Positions 6,096-10,421 of a DNA stretch of 10,421 nucleotides are shown here, piece by piece. The position numbers and the translations under genes are program-made. Origin of the DNA: Prevotellaceae bacterium (GTDB lineage: Bacteria; Bacteroidota; Bacteroidia; Bacteroidales; UBA932); NCBI GenBank assembly GCA_031257655.1, contig JAIROF010000157.1:1-10421 (forward strand), given 5' to 3'. Under the pieces are notes generated by a model. That model was not told where the DNA came from, made no database searches, and worked only from the letters and a program-made list of their open reading frames with translations. Position 1 is the stretch's first letter, and each line of letters starts with the position of its first letter.

Positions 6096-7390
6096 AAATC
6101 CTGTTCATCGTCCCCGGATCGGGCGATTCTTTTTACTGCGGCAACTGCTTCCGCGATAGCCTTCACGCGCACGCCTTGCAGCGGGCGGGGCACGAGGTGG
6201 TTGCCATGCCGCTCTACCTTCCCCTAAGCAGCGCTTCGTTTGCCGGGAGCGCACCGCTGTTCTTTCCGGCGGTTTCGCTTTTTGTTGAGCAAAAATATTT
6301 CAGGAAAAAGGCGATGCCGCAGTGGATGGCAAAAATCCTGAGCTCGGATTTTGCGCTTGGAGTGGCGGCGTCGCTGTCGGGAACGACCTCGTCGAACGGC
6401 TTGGAGGATATGACCTTTTCGATGATTAACGGCGAGGACAGCGTCTTCCTTCGGCAGGCGAAACCCCTTATCGACTGGATAAAAAACGAATCCGTACAGC
6501 CCGATATTATCCACCTTTCGAGCAGCCTGATCATCGGCATAGCCAAAGCCATCCGCCGTGAAATGCCCCGCATCCCGCTGGTATGCTCGCTGCAGGACGA
6601 GGAGGTGTGGATAGACTGCCTCCGGCCTGCCGACGCCCAAGCCGCGTGGAGCGGCATTGCAGCCGGCTGCCCCTACATCGACCGCTTCACGGCGTCGAGC
6701 GACTTCTACAGGCGGGCTGCCGAAAAGCGGCTGCCCAACATCCGTGGCGTAGAGGTGGTTTACCCCGGCGTGGAAATCGAAAAGTACGCCTCCGAGCGCT
6801 ATCCCGACCGCCCAACGGTTGGATTTTTCTACCGCATGAACGAGGCCAACGGGCTGGATATGCTGGCAGAAGCTTTTGTGAAGCTCAAAAAAGAAAACCG
6901 CGTAGCCGGATTGCGGCTGCGCGTTGGCGGCGGCTATACTTCGCGCGACAGGCCGTTTCTCAGGCGTGTCCGCCGGATGCTCCGGCCTTACCGGGGAGAT
7001 GTTGAGTGGTTTGACGCCTACTCTCCCGCGCAGCACGCCGAGTTCTACAAGGGCATAAGCGCCATATCGGTACCCCTGCGCTTTGAGGAGGGAACCGGGC
7101 TTTACCTCTGCGAAGCCTTTGCCGCAGGCCGTCCGGCAGTAGAGCCGGATACCGGGTCGTTTCGCGAAATAGCCGGCGAGTCGGGCATCCTCTACTCGCC
7201 CAATTCGCCCGAAGCGCTGGCGGACGCCATTGCCGCCCTCTTCTCCGAGCCAAAACGCTGGGACGAGTGCCGAAAACGAGCGCTGCGCCTCTCCGCCGCG
7301 CGATACAACGAAATCGTGCAGGCCGACAGGCTTTATGAAGTATACACGAAGGTTATAAGCTCTGCTTTCGCAAGCTCCCCGTCTTGCTGA
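6077..7390 (+). CDS. Family 4 glycosyltransferase (GT-B fold)
   Basis: This 437-aa enzyme should transfer a sugar from a nucleotide-sugar donor to an envelope acceptor and is probably cytoplasmic or membrane-associated. The N-terminal Rossmann domain opens with KILFIVPGSGDSFYCGNC (7-24) and has ALQRAGHEVVAMPLYLP; a linker with VEVVYPGVEIEKY leads to the C-terminal donor-binding domain. There the GT4 E-x7-E motif is seen as E338-GTGLYLC-E346, followed by AFAAGRPAVEPDTGSFREI and the closing helix region SPEALADAIAALF. No signal peptide or membrane helix is visible. The start ATG lies inside the last codons of the permease gene (19-base overlap), so the two are probably translated together. That coupling suggests the ABC system handles a product of this enzyme, such as a glycolipid or glycoconjugate; this is inference. 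Sugar and acceptor cannot be told from the sequence. Confidence 0.9.
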   Translation: MPVGKLKILFIVPGSGDSFYCGNCFRDSLHAHALQRAGHEVVAMPLYLPLSSASFAGSAPLFFPAVSLFVEQKYFRKKAMPQWMAKILSSDFALGVAASLSGTTSSNGLEDMTFSMINGEDSVFLRQAKPLIDWIKNESVQPDIIHLSSSLIIGIAKAIRREMPRIPLVCSLQDEEVWIDCLRPADAQAAWSGIAAGCPYIDRFTASSDFYRRAAEKRLPNIRGVEVVYPGVEIEKYASERYPDRPTVGFFYRMNEANGLDMLAEAFVKLKKENRVAGLRLRVGGGYTSRDRPFLRRVRRMLRPYRGDVEWFDAYSPAQHAEFYKGISAISVPLRFEEGTGLYLCEAFAAGRPAVEPDTGSFREIAGESGILYSPNSPEALADAIAALFSEPKRWDECRKRALRLSAARYNEIVQADRLYEVYTKVISSAFASSPSC

Positions 7391-7400
7391 TTTACTCAAC

Positions 7401-7450
7401 AGACCTCACCACCGACCCCGCGCCAAAGGAGAGGGACGGGGGTGAGGTCT
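7401..7450. repeat. 50-bp inverted repeat after the glycosyltransferase, possible terminator
   Basis: AGACCTCACC (7401-7410) and GGTGAGGTCT (7441-7450) are perfect 10-bp inverted arms, with further GC-rich partial pairing (CCGACCC against GGGACGG) inside. It starts 11 bases after the stop of the operon's last gene, the place expected for a terminator or mRNA-stabilising stem. There is no T-tract. The CTCACCCCC...CCCTCTCC look on the minus strand resembles dispersed repeats seen in many bacterial genomes. Confidence 0.6.
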
Positions 7451-7466
7451 CACAGAGCGACATAAC

Positions 7467-7486
7467 GTAAAAACGCTGATTTTTAC
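7467..7486. repeat. AT-rich 7-bp hairpin
   Basis: GTAAAAA (7467-7473) and TTTTTAC (7480-7486) are perfect inverted copies around CGCTGA. With its T-run this could help end transcription from the upstream operon, though the stem is AT-rich and weak. Confidence 0.4.
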
Positions 7487-7694
7487 CATTTTGCAAAAAC
7501 AAGCTTATTGTAAAATATTCATATCCAACAAATTAAATAGCTCGCGAAGGCTGGGGCAGGTAAAAGCGAAATTATTCGACTCCCGAAAAAATCACAAGTC
7601 GCCTATTCCCAGCGCATTGGCACATAAATCGTTTTGCCATAACCTTTTTTAACGGATGATTTTACTTCCCGTAATATTGCTTGCTATTTTTACC

Positions 7695-7702
7695 TACCTT
7701 TG
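7695..7702 (+). promoter_or_regulatory. Bacteroidota -7 box (TACCTTTG)
   Basis: TACCTTTG followed by C fits the TAnnTTTG(C) -7 consensus well. TTGC sequences lie upstream (7677-7684), closer than the usual -33 spacing. The predicted start near 7709 could serve the small ORF at 7730, or give a long leader of about 430 bases for the eCIS genes starting at 8141, since no better box is seen nearer to them. Confidence 0.45.
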
Positions 7703-7729
7703 CGATTCGACAGTTGAAGCAATGCAAGG

Positions 7730-7957
7730 ATGATTTTTATTTTCCAAAAACCCTCCTCATTTTTTTTTGATTGCCAAGCTTTTATACCCACATACCTTTC
7801 ACACCACCATCGAATTTTTGAAAATATAGATATCGTTTTTTTACTGCAACGCATTATACACATTGCTGATAATGAACAGGTTGAAAACACACTAAATCTC
7901 AAATCCCCTCCGCTGCGAGCGCAACCTAAAAGGAGCTTGCGGCGGGTGAATCAGTAG
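7730..7957 (+). CDS. Doubtful small ORF downstream of a promoter box
   Basis: This 75-aa frame begins about 20 bases after the predicted transcription start. It is AT-rich with aromatic and isoleucine-rich stretches (FIFQKPSSFFF) and ends in basic residues encoded by a hairpin region. A three-codon frame (ATG CAA GGA TGA at 7722-7733) overlaps its ATG. The sequence matches no family I recognise and its codon use is unlike the surrounding genes. It may be leader RNA rather than a gene. Confidence 0.18.
   Translation: MIFIFQKPSSFFFDCQAFIPTYLSHHHRIFENIDIVFLLQRIIHIADNEQVENTLNLKSPPLRAQPKRSLRRVNQ
7910..7945 (+). repeat. GC-rich 11-bp hairpin (two G-U pairs)
   Basis: CCGCTGCGAGC (7910-7920) can pair with GCTTGCGGCGG (7935-7945) across a 14-base loop when transcribed rightwards, using two G-U wobbles. 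It is a GC-rich island in AT-rich DNA, with no T-tract after it. It could be a leader structure or a dispersed repeat. Confidence 0.5.
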
Positions 7958-8140
7958 CTGAATCCATTTCGAAAAGCCATTGACGGGGAAAATATTTTTC
8001 AAAATCCAACTTATAGCCACCCGACTACCACCTGCACAGGCTACCACCTAATACTCTTGAGGAGAGCACGTTGCTACTTGCCTGTCTTGGAGTTTTCGGA
8101 GAGGGTTCATAGCCGATAAATTTTTTTAGCGCTTACCAAA

Positions 8141-8683
8141 ATGATAGCAAAGACGCTGCACACGCTATCCGCCCAGCTGGACGACTACCTGAAGCGCACC
8201 TTCAGGCTGACGGAGGGCGTGGTGTCGCTGCATCCGGTGAGCTCGGATAAATCGACCGACAACAAGGTGCATCTGTTTTTGGTCAACCTGGAGCGCGAAA
8301 CCGCAGGCGGCGTAAGCCACAGCCGGCGCACCGTTTCGGGCAATCAGTACCGCCAGGAGCTGCCGGTATGGCAGCTCAACCTTTACGTGATGATTGCCGC
8401 CGCGTTTGGCGAAAAGCAGTACGGAGAGGGGCTTCAGCTCCTGTCGGGCGCCGCCGCCTTCCTGCAGGCAAACAACAGCTTCGCCCTGCACGACGCGAGC
8501 GCCGGCGTTGCGGTTGAGCCGGTCAACCTCACATTTAGCGAGCTCTCGAACCTGTGGAGCATCCTGGGCGGGCAATACCATCCGTCCCTGCTCTGCAAGC
8601 TGCGCAACATCGCGGTAGACGCCGGCGAAGTAAAGCGGGTGGGCGCGATTATCTCAGAAAATGAAACCGGCGTAAACCCTTAG
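8141..8683 (+). CDS. DUF4255 / Pvc16-type cap protein of a contractile injection system
   Basis: This 180-aa protein belongs to the DUF4255 family, whose members in PVC and Afp particles (Pvc16, Afp16) cap the end of the tube and sheath and set particle length. Landmarks are an N-terminal helix with LSAQLDDYLKRTF, a central VHLFLVNLERE strand, LYVMIAAAF (81-89) with the following helix EKQYGEGLQLLSGAAAFLQ, and the conserved late block ELSNLWSILGGQYHPSLL (134-151). Length is normal for the short Bacteroidota members. There is no signal peptide, as expected for particles assembled in the cytoplasm. It begins after an AT-rich stretch without a Shine-Dalgarno site and is followed two bases later by the next gene, so it is the first gene of the operon. 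Membership in an eCIS is supported by the sheath gene two genes downstream. Confidence 0.85.
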   Translation: MIAKTLHTLSAQLDDYLKRTFRLTEGVVSLHPVSSDKSTDNKVHLFLVNLERETAGGVSHSRRTVSGNQYRQELPVWQLNLYVMIAAAFGEKQYGEGLQLLSGAAAFLQANNSFALHDASAGVAVEPVNLTFSELSNLWSILGGQYHPSLLCKLRNIAVDAGEVKRVGAIISENETGVNP

Positions 8684-8685
8684 GC

Positions 8686-9399
8686 ATGGGAAGAATGAAA
8701 ACCTATAGCGCCTGGCTGAGCATTCACTTGCGGCACGAATACTACGCCGACGGGCGCTGCCCCGTATCGGTAGCGCCCGATGCGCAGACCGCCCGCTACC
8801 TTGCGCGCTTCGGCATGGTGCTCCGCAGGCATCCGGACGGCGTGTACCTGATAGCAGGCGAGCGCTTCCGCGCCGAGGAGCTGACGGACGAAACCGCGCA
8901 CCTCCGCTTTGAGCTTCGCCCGCAGGACGAGCGCCTCTACTACGTGACGCAAGCCGGCGGCGGCGGCGATGAAGCGTTTGCGCTCAACGATTCGCCCGCC
9001 CCGGCGGTGTGGAAAGCGCTGGAGCTCAACACGGCTGCCATCGCCGCAGGAAAGCAGCGCGAAATTACCGTAAATATGCAGGGCGTGGAAAAGTACTGCG
9101 AATACCTGTGCATTCCCAAGTACAACCCCGCCGGCCTCCGCCTGAAGATGACGGAGGAAAAAAACCGCACCGGCCTGACGGAGGCTGAGCCTGTTTCGCT
9201 GCCGGGCATTCCGGTGGCCTACCGCTTTGCCACGCTGGAGAAGGTGAAGCTGAGGCAAAACAGCGCGCTGCGAATGTCCCTGTGGGAGGTGCGCGAAGGC
9301 GGCGAAAGGGAAATCAGCAAAGCCGTTCCCAACCCGCAGCCCGACCAGCTGTCGCCCATGCGCACGCCGGAAACCATAGCCAGCTTTTTCTATTTTTAA
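8686..9399 (+). CDS. Unrecognised eCIS-associated protein
   Basis: I do not recognise a named family in this 237-aa protein. It has no signal peptide or membrane helix. An N-terminal part (about 1-85) has SAWLSIHLRHEYYADGRC, TARYLARFGMVLRRHPDGVYLI and LRFELRPQDERLYYVTQ, with alternating strand-like segments; a glycine-rich hinge QAGGGGDE (89-96) follows, then a second part (about 105-237) with EITVNMQGVEKYCEYLCIP and the ending TPETIASFFYF. It sits between the cap protein (two-base gap) and the sheath (17-base gap), so it is very likely co-expressed with them and could be a structural or assembly factor of the particle. An ATG nine bases in (8695), preceded by GGAAGA, is an alternative start that would give MKTYSAW. 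Function is open. Confidence 0.85.
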   Translation: MGRMKTYSAWLSIHLRHEYYADGRCPVSVAPDAQTARYLARFGMVLRRHPDGVYLIAGERFRAEELTDETAHLRFELRPQDERLYYVTQAGGGGDEAFALNDSPAPAVWKALELNTAAIAAGKQREITVNMQGVEKYCEYLCIPKYNPAGLRLKMTEEKNRTGLTEAEPVSLPGIPVAYRFATLEKVKLRQNSALRMSLWEVREGGEREISKAVPNPQPDQLSPMRTPETIASFFYF

Positions 9400-9416
9400 C
9401 ATAATACAAATATTTT

Positions 9417-10310
9417 ATGGCAGTAATGAAAACACCTGGGGTTTACATCGTTGAAAAAAACGCCTTCCCCAATTCCGTAGTAGAAGTGGCAACGGCCGTG
9501 CCCGCCTTTATCGGCTACACCGAAAAAGCGGCCAACGGCAACAAGTCGCTCCTCAACCAGCCGTGGCGGATTACCTCCATGGCGGAGTTTCGCACCTATT
9601 TTGGGGACGCCCCGTTGCCCAAATTTACGCTGACGGAAGCCCAGGCGGGCGCCGGCACGCTTGCGTTTAACGGCAAAAATTACGCCGTAGAGCGTCAGGA
9701 CGCATTTACCCTGTACTACAACCTGCTCTTGTTCTACGCCAACGGCGGCGGGCCGTGCTACATCGTGTCCGTAGGCGGCTACAGCCCCGACGGGGTAGAC
9801 AAGGCAAAGCTCGAAGCCGGCATCCTGCCGCTTGTAAAGGAGCAGGAGCCAACGATGGTGGTTATCCCCGAAGCGGTAAACCTCGCCGCCGCCGCCGACT
9901 GCTACGCCCTGCAGCAGGCCGTGCTCAGCCACTGCGGCAGCGTGATGAAAAGCCGCTTTGCCGTGCTGGACATCTACGGCGGCGCCAAAGACCGCAAAGA
10001 CCCCGACGGCGACGCGGTAAACGCCTTCCGCGAAGCCATCGGCAGCAGCTTCCTCGACTACGGCGCGGCCTACTACCCGTGGCTCAACACCTCCATCGTG
10101 CAGGAAAACGAAATCAGCTTCCTCAACCTGGAGGTGGACAGCTTAAAAAAGCTGCTGGCCGAAGAGTTGGACGCATCGGCCATGCCGGACGCCAAAAAAA
10201 CGCAGGTAAAGGCCTACATCGACAGCCTCGCAGACGGCCTCGCGCCGGTGGAGCAGCATACGCTGCACAAGGTGTTCTCGCAAGTCAGCCCGCTGTACAG
10301 GGAAACCTAA
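9417..10310 (+). CDS. Contractile sheath protein (phage tail sheath/Pvc2-like), C-terminally truncated
   Basis: This is the N-terminal portion of a sheath subunit that would surround the inner tube and contract to drive it out. MAVMKTPGVYIVEK (1-14) is the classic TPGVY sheath start, followed by VVEVATAVPAFIGYT (21-35), the ITSMAEFRTYFG stretch, LYYNLLLFYANGGGPCYIVSVG, VVIPEAVNL, and FAVLDIYGG. Eukaryote-targeting and non-phage eCIS sheaths usually reach about 450-700 aa with a conserved C-terminal domain. Here the frame stops at 297 aa, right after LHKVFSQVSPLYRET, a point where intact members continue into the region leading to the C-terminal domain. Sequence after the stop is AT-rich and unlike sheath coding DNA. 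The subunit would lack the part that links neighbouring rings, so it is probably non-functional unless the rest is encoded beyond the window. The AT-rich leader (ATACAAATATTTT) fits Bacteroidota translation starts. Confidence 0.88.
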   Translation: MAVMKTPGVYIVEKNAFPNSVVEVATAVPAFIGYTEKAANGNKSLLNQPWRITSMAEFRTYFGDAPLPKFTLTEAQAGAGTLAFNGKNYAVERQDAFTLYYNLLLFYANGGGPCYIVSVGGYSPDGVDKAKLEAGILPLVKEQEPTMVVIPEAVNLAAAADCYALQQAVLSHCGSVMKSRFAVLDIYGGAKDRKDPDGDAVNAFREAIGSSFLDYGAAYYPWLNTSIVQENEISFLNLEVDSLKKLLAEELDASAMPDAKKTQVKAYIDSLADGLAPVEQHTLHKVFSQVSPLYRET

Positions 10311-10421
10311 AATCCGCAACCCGTTTCCTTTGTCAATTGAGGTATTTTACAGGTCAAATACAGGTCAAAAATTCTTGGGTTTTGCAGTGAATTTTCAGGA
10401 TTTCTCGGATAAAAATGTCAT
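10311..10421. other. AT-rich sequence abutting the broken sheath gene
   Basis: These last 111 bases have no sheath-like frame and differ sharply in base composition from the gene before them. They contain an 11-bp tandem repeat and could be the end of an inserted element or the far side of a rearrangement. The window stops before any identifying gene. Confidence 0.5.
10348..10369. repeat. 11-bp tandem repeat TACAGGTCAAA
   Basis: TACAGGTCAAA occurs twice head to tail (10348-10358 and 10359-10369), 38 bases after the premature sheath stop. It could be a protein-binding site near the end of a mobile element or an operator for a downstream gene; the sequence alone does not decide. Confidence 0.7.

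Larger units (their letters stand above)
7391..8140. other. Gene-poor spacer between the ABC/GT operon and the eCIS operon
   Basis: In this 750-bp AT-rich stretch I find no convincing gene. It holds a 50-bp inverted repeat just after the glycosyltransferase, a 7-bp AT hairpin (7467-7486), a Bacteroidota promoter box (7695-7702), a doubtful 75-aa ORF (7730-7957), a GC-rich hairpin at 7910-7945, and near 8020-8050 a short repeated CTACCACCT. It probably contains the 3' end of one operon and the promoter or leader of the next. Confidence 0.7.

Noticed and set aside
6224..7399. 391-aa minus-strand open frame opposite the glycosyltransferase
   Set aside because: It is an antisense shadow created by high GC third positions, with no recognisable motifs, while the plus frame has clear GT4 motifs.
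7505..7591. Minus-strand 28-residue stretch containing NNFAFTCPSLRELFNLL that looks protein-like
   Set aside because: It is bounded by stops on both sides with no start, and I could not link it to any family; it may be a relic, but the support is too thin.
8141..10310. Prophage tail module or type VI secretion system
   Set aside because: DUF4255 beside a TPGVY sheath points to eCIS. No phage capsid, terminase or integrase genes and no type VI TssB/TssC-type proteins are visible in the window.

Overview
The window comes from a bacterium of the phylum Bacteroidota, most likely the Bacteroidales/Marinilabiliales side. The evidence is the gene families, TAnnTTTG-type promoter boxes (2263, 7695), AT-rich regions without clear Shine-Dalgarno sites before most operon-first genes, and tandem AATTGAG heptamers between genes. 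Genes are GC-rich and spacers AT-rich. All supported genes lie on the + strand; the species cannot be named from the sequence.

Layout. (1) 73-927: a DUF3473-type polysaccharide deacetylase, probably the last gene of an upstream surface-polysaccharide locus. (2) 928-1384: a repeat-rich spacer with AATTGAG arrays, a ~31-bp GC-rich unit in two copies, small hairpins and a 146-bp nested inverted repeat that looks like a MITE or structured RNA. (3) 1385-2253: a decayed YhcG/DUF1016 PD-(D/E)XK nuclease gene. Its N-domain piece (1385-1633) is separated from a still-open nuclease-domain ORF (1762-2253). (4) 2317-7390: a tightly overlapping three-gene operon of an ABC ATPase (LolD/YbbA class), a 1036-aa ten-helix FtsX-domain permease (YbbP-like layout) and a GT4 glycosyltransferase. 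The genes overlap by 4 and 19 bases. (5) 7391-8140: a gene-poor spacer with hairpins and one good promoter box. (6) 8141-10310: the start of an extracellular contractile injection system (eCIS, PVC/Afp/MAC-like) locus, made up of a DUF4255/Pvc16-type cap protein, an unrecognised 237-aa protein and a contractile sheath protein.

How the genes work together. The ATPase and permease should form one mechanotransmission-type ABC complex working on an envelope substrate, and the coupled glycosyltransferase suggests that this substrate is a glycoconjugate or glycolipid. The eCIS genes follow a common Bacteroidota order (cap/terminator protein, small conserved protein, sheath).

The most striking point is that the sheath frame ends after 297 aa, before the C-terminal sheath domain, and runs straight into AT-rich DNA carrying an 11-bp tandem repeat. 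This suggests that an insertion or rearrangement has broken the sheath gene. The window ends 111 bp later, so the cause cannot be seen.
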